A DNA stretch of 64,000 nt from Candidatus Eremiobacterota bacterium (GTDB lineage: Bacteria > Vulcanimicrobiota > Vulcanimicrobiia > Vulcanimicrobiales > Vulcanimicrobiaceae). The notes under the pieces were generated by a model that saw nothing but the letters and a program-made list of their open reading frames with translations, searched no databases and was not told where the DNA came from. Location: the NCBI GenBank assembly GCA_019240525.1, contig JAFAYE010000001.1, positions 1,337,300 through 1,401,299 on the forward strand. The letters are read 5' to 3'. Of this stretch, positions 17,089 through 24,822 are shown piece by piece (positions within the stretch are counted from its first letter, which is position 1; each line of letters opens with the position of its first letter). Position numbers and translations under genes: made by a program.

Positions 17089-18105
17089 TTAGGCCTCCAC
17101 GCGCTGCCACCGCCAGACGGCCAGCGCTCCGTAAGCGACGAACATACAAGCTTCGACCGAGATTCGCAAGGCAAAGTCAGCGCCGGCATACGAAACCGTA
17201 CCGTCCGATGTCGGCATCGCGGTTGAGACGTAGGTCAACGGATCGAGACGCGAGATCGCCCAGGCGACGTCGTGAATGACGAGCGCGACGAGGTTTCCCG
17301 GTTGAATGAGGGTCAGAGCGCCGATCACGAGCGCGATCGGCCACGAGAGACCGAGCACGGCACCGAACGAACGGGCGAACCACGTCGTTGCCGCACAGAG
17401 CATCGCGTACCAGGCCAGCGGAACGGCGACGCCCATCGCCACGGCGCGCGCGTTGATGCCGCTGAAATCGAGACGCGGCGATTCGAAGAGCAACTGACAG
17501 CAATAGAGTGCGACGATCGTGAGCACCGAAGCTGCGAGAATCGCGGCCACGTCGGCACCCATGACCCCGAGTGCGTAGCGTACTCGCGAACAGGGCCTCG
17601 TAAGGGCGACGTCGAGGTGACCGTCGATCTCGCGCGCGAGCGGTGCTGCCAAAAACGTAGCGACCATGAGCGCCACGAAGTCGGCAAGCCCCATATAGTA
17701 GATCATGGGAACCGAGCCGTCGGTGTCGATCACCGTTGTCTTCATCGAACCGTTGCGCGATTCGACGACGTGGACGCTGCCGACCGCGACGTTATCGTGT
17801 TCGTCGTGGGCGCGGTTCGAAGGCTCGGTGATGACGACGTGCCGGCCGGCGTATCCGTGATCGTCCACGACGATGCGGGTCGAATCCGCGGGATCTTCAA
17901 CGATCATACGCTTGGTTCCATCGGGAAGTACCGTCTGCGTCTCTTTCGCGCCGTTTCGCATGGCCATGTGCGCGATCCAAGCTTCCGATGACATATAGCG
18001 GTTGACCGTGATGCGCAATGCAATCGCAATCACGACGAAAATCGCGAGAACGATCAGAAGGATGCGCAAACAATTGCGAACGCGCAGCCATTCAACGTAG
18101 TTCAT
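17089..18105 (-). CDS. ABC transporter permease (ABC-2 type)
   Basis: A 338-residue membrane protein: one N-terminal helix (residues about 14-33), a large soluble loop of about 100 residues (VLPDGTKRMIVEDPADSTRIVVDDHG... and SMKTTVIDTDGSVP), then five or six helices (LADFVALMVATFLAAPLAREIDGHLDVAL onward). This layout is that of ABC-2 permeases working with a separate ATPase. The REIDGHLDVALTRPCSR segment is where such permeases couple to the ATPase. It overlaps the ATPase gene by ATGA. The big external loop may bind a ligand. Substrate unknown; YtrA-regulated exporters often handle cell-envelope-active compounds. Confidence 0.8.
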   Translation of the reverse strand: MNYVEWLRVRNCLRILLIVLAIFVVIAIALRITVNRYMSSEAWIAHMAMRNGAKETQTVLPDGTKRMIVEDPADSTRIVVDDHGYAGRHVVITEPSNRAHDEHDNVAVGSVHVVESRNGSMKTTVIDTDGSVPMIYYMGLADFVALMVATFLAAPLAREIDGHLDVALTRPCSRVRYALGVMGADVAAILAASVLTIVALYCCQLLFESPRLDFSGINARAVAMGVAVPLAWYAMLCAATTWFARSFGAVLGLSWPIALVIGALTLIQPGNLVALVIHDVAWAISRLDPLTYVSTAMPTSDGTVSYAGADFALRISVEACMFVAYGALAVWRWQRVEA

Positions 18106-19016
18106 GAGGAGAGTTCCTTTACGACGATATCCGTCGTCGCGGTTGTCGGCGACACGGCATACAAGAAGATGTCTTCGAGGTTAAGGTCGAGCACTCGTAC
18201 GCCCATCGCACCCGCCGCGGAGAGCCTCGATGCGATGTCGTCCGCGCCGCCCGTCACGAGCAGGCGAACGATCCGCTCGGTGCGATCGACGCGAGCGACG
18301 CGCGCATCCGCCGCAATGCCGTCGAGAATGAAATGAGCGTCTGGAAATACTCCCTCGACGATTTTTCGATCGCCTTTGAGATCGTCGACGAGACCGCGCA
18401 ATACGACACGACCGCGGTCCATGACGGCGATCTGTTCGGCTGCGCGTTCGACTTGGCCGATTTGGTGCGATGAGAAAACGACGCAGTTCCCTTTTGCCGC
18501 CTCGTTGATCATCAGGCTCAGGACGGTCCGCTGGTTGACCGGATCCAATCCGCTGGTCGGCTCGTCGAGAATGAGAACCTCGGCATTGCGCGCGAACGCT
18601 AGCGCGATCATCACCGCGGTTCGCATGCCTTTGGAGAGCGCGCGTGCGCGCCGGCGCGGGTCGACGTTAAACGCCCCAAGCAGTTCGAGTGCCTGCCGCG
18701 GATCGAAGTTCGCAAAGGCGCGCCGGGTCATCTCCATATGCTCTGCGACGGTCATCCAGTCGTAGAGCACGCTGCGCTCGGCCACGTAGGCGATTCGTTC
18801 CAGCATCGCCGGCGTGAGCGGTTGGCCGTCGTAGAGAATCCTTCCGCTGGTTGGCCGTGCCAGCCCCAGCATACATTTGAACGTCGTGGTCTTACCGGCA
18901 CCGTTTGGGCCGAGCAATCCGAAGACGCCGGCACTCGGAATCTCGAGGGAGAAGCCGTCCAGAGCCGCAACGGGGCCGTACGTCTTCCGTACGTTATCGA
19001 TCGTTATCGTCTTCAT
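18102..19016 (-). CDS. ABC transporter ATP-binding protein
   Basis: The 304-residue ATPase carries Walker A (GPNGAGKTT), an ABC signature written LSKGMRT in place of LSGGQ, Walker B (VLILDEPTSGLDP) and the switch His (FSSHQIGQVERAAEQ). The C-terminal extension beyond residue 220 is like other ABC-2 exporters. ATG 19016 is 1 base after the GntR stop; an in-frame GTG at 19025 would overlap it and is the alternative. It works with the overlapping permease gene and is controlled by the GntR protein encoded just upstream. Confidence 0.93.
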   Translation of the reverse strand: MKTITIDNVRKTYGPVAALDGFSLEIPSAGVFGLLGPNGAGKTTTFKCMLGLARPTSGRILYDGQPLTPAMLERIAYVAERSVLYDWMTVAEHMEMTRRAFANFDPRQALELLGAFNVDPRRRARALSKGMRTAVMIALAFARNAEVLILDEPTSGLDPVNQRTVLSLMINEAAKGNCVVFSSHQIGQVERAAEQIAVMDRGRVVLRGLVDDLKGDRKIVEGVFPDAHFILDGIAADARVARVDRTERIVRLLVTGGADDIASRLSAAGAMGVRVLDLNLEDIFLYAVSPTTATTDIVVKELSS

Positions 19017-19017
19017 C

Positions 19018-19422
19018 TCACTCACTTCCTACGCTCTCGCCAAACCATCGTCGCAACGCCACTTCGAAGAGCTTCGCCACGTCGTCGCGCCCAATACCAA
19101 CCGATTTAGCCTCGCGCAATGCGACGTCGAGCGCGTCGCCGGCAATTTCTGTGGCAATCTTCGGCGAATCGGCGACGCCGTTGCCCCGCACGAACGATCC
19201 ACGTCCAGGAGAAGTCTCGATCACTTGGTCGCGTTCGAGGTCTCGATAGGCGCGAGCAACCGTGTTTGGATTGACGGTGAGGTCGATCGCGAGCTGCTTG
19301 ACGGTTGGAAGCTGCTCGCCAGACTGCAAAAGACCGAGTGCGATGGACCGCTTGATTTGCTCGATGATTTGCAGGTAGATTGGCACGCCACTGCGCGGAT
19401 CGACCGTTAAGACGGCCGGCAT
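19018..19422 (-). CDS. GntR-family repressor, YtrA type
   Basis: The 134-residue protein has the N-terminal GntR winged helix (GVPIYLQIIEQIKRSIALGLLQSGEQLPTVKQLAIDLTVNPNTVARAYRDLERDQVI) and only a short C-terminal helical tail, which defines the YtrA subfamily. These repressors sit in front of ABC-2 exporters and bind palindromic operators. The operator candidate upstream (19566-19602) overlaps the -10 region of the operon promoter, so autoregulation is likely. Order in the transcript: 37-codon leader gene, gntR, ATPase, permease, small protein. Confidence 0.93.
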   Translation of the reverse strand: MPAVLTVDPRSGVPIYLQIIEQIKRSIALGLLQSGEQLPTVKQLAIDLTVNPNTVARAYRDLERDQVIETSPGRGSFVRGNGVADSPKIATEIAGDALDVALREAKSVGIGRDDVAKLFEVALRRWFGESVGSE

Positions 19423-19432
19423 CGCAGCCTGC

Positions 19433-19546
19433 CTAAAACTTCGGTCCCCAGCCGGGAAAGAGGCCGGTGGAGCGGCGATCGGGGAGGCGTACGGGCGTAC
19501 GCGTCTCGCGGATCTCGTTCTCGGGGGCGAACGTGGTGTGAATCAT
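19433..19546 (-). CDS. 37-residue leader protein upstream of gntR
   Basis: A short frame from ATG 19546 to TAG 19433 encodes MIHTTFAPENEIRETRTPVR continuing with LPDRRSTGLFPGWGPKF. It has the best ribosome site of the region (AAGGAG at 19553-19558, 6-base spacing) and lies between a consensus-like promoter and gntR, 10 bases before the gntR start. The protein is polar, with no signal peptide, and resembles no family I know. It could be a real microprotein of the exporter operon (substrate, sensor or modulator) or a leader peptide controlling gntR translation. Confidence 0.65.
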   Translation of the reverse strand: MIHTTFAPENEIRETRTPVRLPDRRSTGLFPGWGPKF

Positions 19547-19565
19547 GTTGGGGCTCCTTTAGAGT

Positions 19566-19602
19566 CTAGTACTATCAAACTGTCGTACTAGTACACTAGT
19601 AC
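19566..19602 (-). promoter_or_regulatory. palindromic operator, probable GntR/YtrA site
   Basis: Two overlapping inverted repeats share one arm: GTACTAGT-AC-ACTAGTAC at 19585-19602 (8-bp arms) and CTAGTAC at 19566-19572 with GTACTAG at 19585-19591. They cover the 5' half of the transcript and touch the -10 hexamer. Their AT-rich CTAG-type sequence stands out from the surroundings. Position and symmetry fit a repressor operator; the identity of the binder is inferred from the adjacent GntR gene. Confidence 0.75.
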
Positions 19603-19629
19603 AATAGCCTAATAGTAATGCCCTGTCAA
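19601..19629 (-). promoter_or_regulatory. consensus-like sigma-70 promoter of the GntR-ABC operon
   Basis: On the minus strand TTGACA (19629-19624) is followed by exactly 17 bases and TATTGT (19606-19601). This is the best housekeeping promoter in the window. It is followed by the palindromic operator, then the ribosome site and ATG of the leader gene. Confidence 0.8.
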
Positions 19630-21032
19630 GCCCCTGACTTCGTGCTTCTACGCAGTCCCGCAAACCGGGGATCGTTGGCGATTTCGGCCGCATAGGTGCT
19701 GTCGCCGCGCCAGCGCCGCAACCAGGTCATCGCGGTTCCGTGATCTCCCACCGCTTCGAAGGCGACAACGAGATCTTCGGGCGCGACAAGTTGGGCTTCC
19801 GCTCGCGCGAGGCGCAGCTCGGCTCGCGCGTCGACCATGCGGTTCGAGCGCGCGTAGAGCGGGGCGAGCAGGGCCGCCGCTTCCCCGGCGCAGCGGGTGC
19901 AGAGATGCTGCAGGCGTCGAAACGTCGCTTCCGCGCGCGCGTCATCGCCCAATGCTTCGTACGCGAGTCCAAGCGTCTCGTACGCGTCCGATCGTTGCGG
20001 TGACAGATCGAGCGTCTCGTTTGCGTAGGCGATCGCATCGCGATAATGCCGTTCGAGGTAGGCGGTCGTGCCCAGCCATGCGGTGGTCGCCACCGAGAGG
20101 GGGTCGAGCTGTGCCGCGATCGTAAGCTCGCCGTACGCATCCGCGACTCGACCTTGTTCGAGCAGCGCCATACCGTACCACTGATGCGCGGTTCCGTTCG
20201 CGGGATCGAGCGCGATCGCTCGGCGCAGGTCGGAGAGCGCGCGCGCGATCTGCGGCGCGGCGACTTTCATTGTTCGCGTCGAGATTAAGCCGAGCACCGC
20301 ATAGGCCTCGCCATTGTTGGGATCGAGCGCCAAAGATTTGCGCGCGTAGCCGCGGGCTCGTGCGATTTCGATTCTTTGAGAAGGTCCGTATCCGTAGTCC
20401 GCCATGATCGCGTTTGCCGAGGCCAAACCCGCGTAGCCGCGCGAATCGCGCGGATCGTTGGTGACGACGCGGGAAAAGTAGGCAACGCTCTTGGCAATGC
20501 CGTCGCGCGTACGTAAATTCCAATAGTACCGGCCAATTTCATACAGGCGTGTGTCTTGCGCCGCAATCGAAGAACCGGCAATCGGCCGCGACGGGGATCC
20601 GGACGTCAGCGCCGATCCGCCGACCATCGCGAGGGCGAGCGCGGCTGCCAGCACCAATCCTCGCCGGACGACGAATGGCCGTACCGCGGGAACCCGCCTT
20701 GGCTCCGAGCGCGATAACTCTTCACGGCGCGCGACCGGCGCGGTAAAGCGATATCCGCGCCGGGGTATAGTCTCGATCGCTTCCACGTTCCAACGCCGCC
20801 GCAAGAGTTTGCGCAGAACGTAGATGTTCTGCGCCAAATTCGCTTCATCAACGTATCCATCGGGCCAAATCCGCGCAAGCAGCTCGCCTTTTGGAAAGAT
20901 TTCGCCGGGATGCTCGATCAGCGCCAAAAGCGTTTCGACGACTTTCGGGCCGATCGGAAGCGGAGCGCCGCGATCGAGTAAGAGCAGCCGCGTAGCGTCG
21001 AGTTGAAAAGGTCCAAATTCGTAAAGGCTCAT
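19626..21032 (-). CDS. CadC-like winged-helix regulator with TPR domain
   Basis: The 468-residue protein starts (ATG 21032) with an OmpR/CadC-type winged helix (LYEFGPFQLDATRLLLL, DEANLAQNIYVLRKLLR, IETIPRRGYRFTAPV). A membrane helix follows (about residues 126-145, GLVLAAALALAMVGGSAL), then a TPR-rich C-terminal domain (ALDPNNGEAYAVLGLIS, RRAIALDPANGTAHQWYGMALLEQGR and more). Such one-component membrane regulators join DNA binding to an external scaffold domain. The stop lies beside the -35 box of the GntR operon (19624-19629), on the same strand. A longer frame upstream of 21032 has composition unlike a protein and overlaps the lipid kinase gene, so it is not used. Confidence 0.85.
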   Translation of the reverse strand: MSLYEFGPFQLDATRLLLLDRGAPLPIGPKVVETLLALIEHPGEIFPKGELLARIWPDGYVDEANLAQNIYVLRKLLRRRWNVEAIETIPRRGYRFTAPVARREELSRSEPRRVPAVRPFVVRRGLVLAAALALAMVGGSALTSGSPSRPIAGSSIAAQDTRLYEIGRYYWNLRTRDGIAKSVAYFSRVVTNDPRDSRGYAGLASANAIMADYGYGPSQRIEIARARGYARKSLALDPNNGEAYAVLGLISTRTMKVAAPQIARALSDLRRAIALDPANGTAHQWYGMALLEQGRVADAYGELTIAAQLDPLSVATTAWLGTTAYLERHYRDAIAYANETLDLSPQRSDAYETLGLAYEALGDDARAEATFRRLQHLCTRCAGEAAALLAPLYARSNRMVDARAELRLARAEAQLVAPEDLVVAFEAVGDHGTAMTWLRRWRGDSTYAAEIANDPRFAGLRRSTKSGA

Positions 21033-21123
21033 TCGCCGATCCTCGCAGTAAACGTTGATGCTCGACTGAACGGTATATACGCCATCGCGGCGGGAAAGTT
21101 TTCGCTCTCGCCGGCTCGCTTGC

Positions 21124-21951
21124 TTACGGCGGCGGGGCAAAGATCCGCAGCGCGTTGCGCAAAATTTCGAACCGCGCCGGGGTCGTGCCCGCCGGCTCGC
21201 CGTCGGCGCTAATCCGATGTGGACGACGCGTCCGGACCTCGAACTCCTCCGCCCGAAAGGTACGCAGTCCCTGGGCCGAGCGACGCCTCCGCGCGATTGC
21301 CGCTGCGATAGAAAAGAAGTCCAATGCGCTGCGCAGCTCAACGCAATAACAATCGAGGCGGCCATCGTCGATTGCCGCAGTTGGGTCGACGATGAAAGCC
21401 GCGAAGCGCGGACTGTTCGCCACGGTGACCTGAATCGCGCGCAGACACGTTCGCTGACCGCCGCCGACGATCTCGACGTGAAAGGGCCGAGCGAAGCGGA
21501 CCGCTTGGAGCAGGCTCGCGGCGGCGGCCAGTAAACCGAAGCGCTGTTTGTCGACCGGTCGCTGTAGACGAGTGAGACGGCTGGAGAGTCCGACGCTCGC
21601 TTCGGTGACGTAGCATCTGCCATTGACGCGAGCAGCATCGATGGTTCGTGTATGGCCGGCCGCGATAAGCGCGCAAGCGCGTTCGATATCGAGCGGAATG
21701 CTCAGCGTACGCGCCAGGTCGTTAAACGTGCCGAGCGGCACGAGCCCAATCGGAACTCCGTGCTCGATTGCGCGCGGAATCTCTCCTACGAGCGTTCCAT
21801 CTCCCCCGGCGACGACAATCGCATCGACCGCGCCGGTCGATGGCCACTGCTGCACGATCTCCACGCCCAGTCGCGCCAACTCCGCGCGCACCGCGTCACC
21901 GGACTGACCTCCGCGCCTCGAGGCCGGATTGACCACCAAAAAGGCTCGCAC
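21124..21951 (-). CDS. diacylglycerol/lipid kinase family protein
   Basis: A 275-residue protein of the DagK/YegS family: FLVVNPASRRGGQ at the N-terminus, the nucleotide motif VVAGGDGTLVGEI, PLGTFNDLARTLSIP (the family's PLGTGNDFAR), and the C-terminal SADGEPAGTTPARFEI. It probably phosphorylates diacylglycerol, sphingosine-like or other lipid alcohols at the membrane with ATP. Start is GTG 21951. A small membrane protein gene ends 3 bases upstream, so the two are probably co-transcribed. Confidence 0.9.
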   Translation of the reverse strand: MRAFLVVNPASRRGGQSGDAVRAELARLGVEIVQQWPSTGAVDAIVVAGGDGTLVGEIPRAIEHGVPIGLVPLGTFNDLARTLSIPLDIERACALIAAGHTRTIDAARVNGRCYVTEASVGLSSRLTRLQRPVDKQRFGLLAAAASLLQAVRFARPFHVEIVGGGQRTCLRAIQVTVANSPRFAAFIVDPTAAIDDGRLDCYCVELRSALDFFSIAAAIARRRRSAQGLRTFRAEEFEVRTRRPHRISADGEPAGTTPARFEILRNALRIFAPPP

Positions 21952-21954
21952 CGG

Positions 21955-22215
21955 CTAGCGGCCTCGAAGTACGATGCGAAGATAGGCAACCCCGCACCAG
22001 GCCGCAATAAGCGCCAGAACCAGGGTACCGCCGATCATCGCGATGTAGCCGAGAACGATCCCCATTTGGGTCATGCCATCGACGTATCCCACGACCTTTT
22101 CCGCCGCGCTCAAGTTTTCGTACACGGCATGGAAGACAAACCAGACGATCGCCGCGGACGGGGCCGCGAGTGAGAAAAGGATCAAATAGCGGTTGCGCTC
22201 GTCGCCGCCGTTCAT
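21955..22215 (-). CDS. small two-helix membrane protein
   Basis: An 86-residue product with two predicted membrane helices (YLILFSLAAPSAAIVWFVFHAVY and MGIVLGYIAMIGGTLVLALIAAWCGVAYL) and short charged ends. I recognise no family. It lies 3 bases upstream of the lipid kinase gene on the same strand and is divergent from the MFS gene. A role with the kinase at the membrane is possible but unproven. Confidence 0.65.
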   Translation of the reverse strand: MNGGDERNRYLILFSLAAPSAAIVWFVFHAVYENLSAAEKVVGYVDGMTQMGIVLGYIAMIGGTLVLALIAAWCGVAYLRIVLRGR

Positions 22216-22259
22216 GCTCGGCAGCTTCGCCGCGGGCGCACGAAGAAACCCTTACTGAG

Positions 22260-23513
22260 ATGCACCTTCACATGCGCGGTCCGCGGCCGCATAACCCAAT
22301 GCCCGAATCGCGCTATGAAGTGCTGGCGCTCTTCACGACCGCAATGGTCGGCGCCTCGATCTTCATCGTTTCGACCGGCGCGCTGGCGCCCTACTTTCGA
22401 TCGGCGCTTCATCTTGGACAGACCCAGCTTGGCCTGGTTCTCTCGATTCAGTTGCTTGGCTCAGTCGCGATGACATCCGTGGCGGGACTGCTTACGGATC
22501 GTTATGGCGATAAGGCGATCGTTTTTTGGAGCGGGACCTTGATGGGAGTTTCCCTCTTCGCCGCATCGCTCGTCGCCAACTATATCTGGTTGATGCTCTG
22601 GCTTTTCGTCTACGGCATCGGTTACGCCGCCGTGACCCCGGCCGGCAGCCACGCCGTCATCTTCTTTTTTGACAAGGCGCATCGGGGCTTTGCGATGGGC
22701 GTGCGCCAGTGCGGGGTGCCGATTGCAGGCCTCCTCGGTTCGATCGCGTTGCCGGCGGTCGCAGCCCATTTCCAGTATCGCGGCGCGCTCGCGACGGCCG
22801 GCGCCGTGACCATCCTCGGCGCTTGGACCGCTTCCTCGCTCTACCGCGAGCCGCGGGAACTCCAGGGTGAACGGGCGTCGATGCGGGCGATGTTCGCCGG
22901 CATGTTGCAGATAGCTCGCGAGACGCGGCTCATCTTGCTGACGATAACCTCCATGGTTTTGATCTACGGACAGTTCGCGTTGATCGGCTTCTTCACGCTG
23001 ACGTTGGTTCGCCAAGCCGGCTACGCGCTGCCGCTGGCCGTCGGACTCTTCTCGCTCTCACAAGCGGCGGCGATCGCCGGCAGAGTGTCATGGGGATGGA
23101 TCAGCGACCACGTGTTCGGCGGAAGCCGAACGTTGCCGCTCGCGCTGGTCTGCGGTGTCGTCGCCTTCATTGCGCTGGCGATTTCAGACCTTCGACCGCC
23201 CACGCCGCCGGCCGAGGCCGCGCTGCTCGCGGTCGCGTTAGGTTTTTGCGGTGAGGGTTGGTTTGGGTTGGCCGTCATCGGCTTTGCCGAAATCGGCGGC
23301 GAAGAGCATTCGGGCAGCGCGCTCGGCGTCGGCCTGACGTGGTCGCTCTTTGCCGCGATGCTGACGCCGGCGCTCTTCGGCGCGGTCGCACAATCGCACG
23401 GCATCGCCGTCGCCTGGCGATACTTAGCGGCTGTGGAGGCGATCGGCATCGTACCGGCGGTGCTCGGCGCGTCAGTCATCGTCCGGCGCCTCGGAAGAGA
23501 CCGGTTGCCGTAA
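22260..23513 (+). CDS. MFS transporter
   Basis: A 417-residue major facilitator with 12 predicted helices, a loop 2-3 signature (GLLTDRYGDKAIVFWSG) and RQCGVPIAGLLGSIALPA in helix 5, resembling the CynX/NNP-like and oxalate-formate group. It exports or imports a small solute by proton coupling; the substrate cannot be told. ATG 22260 is used; ATG 22299 (MPESRYEVL), just before the first helix, is equally possible, and neither has a good ribosome site. The 3' end overlaps the convergent phosphoesterase gene by 42 bases. Confidence 0.85.
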   Translation: MHLHMRGPRPHNPMPESRYEVLALFTTAMVGASIFIVSTGALAPYFRSALHLGQTQLGLVLSIQLLGSVAMTSVAGLLTDRYGDKAIVFWSGTLMGVSLFAASLVANYIWLMLWLFVYGIGYAAVTPAGSHAVIFFFDKAHRGFAMGVRQCGVPIAGLLGSIALPAVAAHFQYRGALATAGAVTILGAWTASSLYREPRELQGERASMRAMFAGMLQIARETRLILLTITSMVLIYGQFALIGFFTLTLVRQAGYALPLAVGLFSLSQAAAIAGRVSWGWISDHVFGGSRTLPLALVCGVVAFIALAISDLRPPTPPAEAALLAVALGFCGEGWFGLAVIGFAEIGGEEHSGSALGVGLTWSLFAAMLTPALFGAVAQSHGIAVAWRYLAAVEAIGIVPAVLGASVIVRRLGRDRLP

Positions 23514-24821
23514 AAAATACTCCCTGCCGTATGGCGCGGCGATCGTTCGAAAGCTCGCGGGTGCTTTGCTAAAATCGAAACAATCGGCGAGATCGTCGGC
23601 TCGCTCGTCGGTGGTGTGCATCGAAGGCAGCCCGAACGTCTCCTCCACGAACTTCAGAAGGCTGCCAAACTCGTGCCGCCGGTGGGAGACGTAATGACGC
23701 CTAGCATAAGGTGAGACGACGATCAGTGGAACGCGAAATCCGAGCTCGTAGGAGTTATATTGCTGCGGAGGCACGTGATCGTACCATCCACCCCAATCAT
23801 CCCAAGTAATGAAGATCGCCGTGTCGTTCCAATACGCGCTCGTTCCAATAGCATTGACGACCGACGCTACCCATGACGGTCCAAGTCCGGTATTGAGGCC
23901 CGCATGATCTGACTCGGCCGCGGTCGGCGTCACCCAGACCACGTCCGCGAGTCTGCCGGCTGAGATGTCGGTCAACACGGCGCTCGGAGGTCCAACAACG
24001 TGGGTCGCATAGGATTTGCTTGCGCGAATGCCCGCAAGAGCGTCGGGAGCGTTCCAGAGACCCGGCGCGAGCTTCGCGAGATAGTAACGCCAGCTCAACG
24101 ACTTGCGGTCGAGTAACGTCATGAGCGAGAGACGGTCGAAGCAGGGGTATGCCGTTTGATTCTCGCTTCCGAACTCGTCGATCAGGCGTACGAACGAGCC
24201 CACGGGCGAATCGCAGCCGCCGGTAAAACCACCCGCCGGGGCAAAGGCGTTACTTGACGCGCGCAACGGCGAGCCGTCGGATATGGTTGACGTGCCGCTG
24301 ACAATGTATTGATGCGCCGGGAAGCTCGGCCCCTGATTCGTTTGAAACATGCGGTCGGCAAATGCATACGTCGTGGCTAATTGAAAGTAGGGTGCAACCT
24401 GGTCGTGCGGCACGTAGCGATACGCCCGAACGTCTTTGGGGGGACACTGCTTCCCGCGTTTGCACGCTGAGCCGACTAGATCGAAACCATCGAGCAAGCC
24501 GTTAGCGACCTCCGTCTGGAAGGCGTTGTGGTCGTGCGACTCATCGTACGTTCCCGCCAGCGCTTCGGGTTGCAAGGTGACGGTTTTTCCCTCGGAATTC
24601 TTTCCACTGCGCGCGGTGTCGGCGCCCGCAAGTCCGTGGAAGAGGTTGTCGACCGAACGATTCTCTTGAAAGATGATGACGACGTGATGGATCTTCGACG
24701 ACGCGGTCTGCTGCAACGATGGCAGGTCGTGAACCGCGCCCGACGCATTCGAACTTACACCGTAGGTTTGCCCGCAGCCCGCGAGAACGAGTGAAAGCAA
24801 GGCAATTGCGGCGGTCTTCAT
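23472..24821 (-). CDS. phosphoesterase lipoprotein (phospholipase C / acid phosphatase AcpA family)
   Basis: From ATG 24821 the 449-residue protein is a lipoprotein (LVLAGC) with the family's nucleophile region HHVVIIFQENRSVDNLFHGL and the metal-binding ITWDDWGGWYDHVPPQQ near residue 355. The C-terminal SLLKFVEETFGLPS is also typical. Members hydrolyse phosphodiesters or phosphomonoesters outside the cytoplasm and help phosphate supply or lipid turnover. In the canonical motif ENRSFDH the Phe and His are replaced by Val and Asn here. The GloVer-repeat lipoprotein gene ends 1 base upstream, so they form an operon. Confidence 0.88.
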   Translation of the reverse strand: MKTAAIALLSLVLAGCGQTYGVSSNASGAVHDLPSLQQTASSKIHHVVIIFQENRSVDNLFHGLAGADTARSGKNSEGKTVTLQPEALAGTYDESHDHNAFQTEVANGLLDGFDLVGSACKRGKQCPPKDVRAYRYVPHDQVAPYFQLATTYAFADRMFQTNQGPSFPAHQYIVSGTSTISDGSPLRASSNAFAPAGGFTGGCDSPVGSFVRLIDEFGSENQTAYPCFDRLSLMTLLDRKSLSWRYYLAKLAPGLWNAPDALAGIRASKSYATHVVGPPSAVLTDISAGRLADVVWVTPTAAESDHAGLNTGLGPSWVASVVNAIGTSAYWNDTAIFITWDDWGGWYDHVPPQQYNSYELGFRVPLIVVSPYARRHYVSHRRHEFGSLLKFVEETFGLPSMHTTDERADDLADCFDFSKAPASFRTIAAPYGREYFLRQPVSSEAPDDD

Positions 24822-24822
24822 T

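Noticed and set aside
21033-21638. N-terminal extension of the CadC-like regulator
   Set aside because: It would overlap the lipid kinase gene and reads as an Arg/Ser-rich non-protein; the winged helix begins right at ATG 21032.
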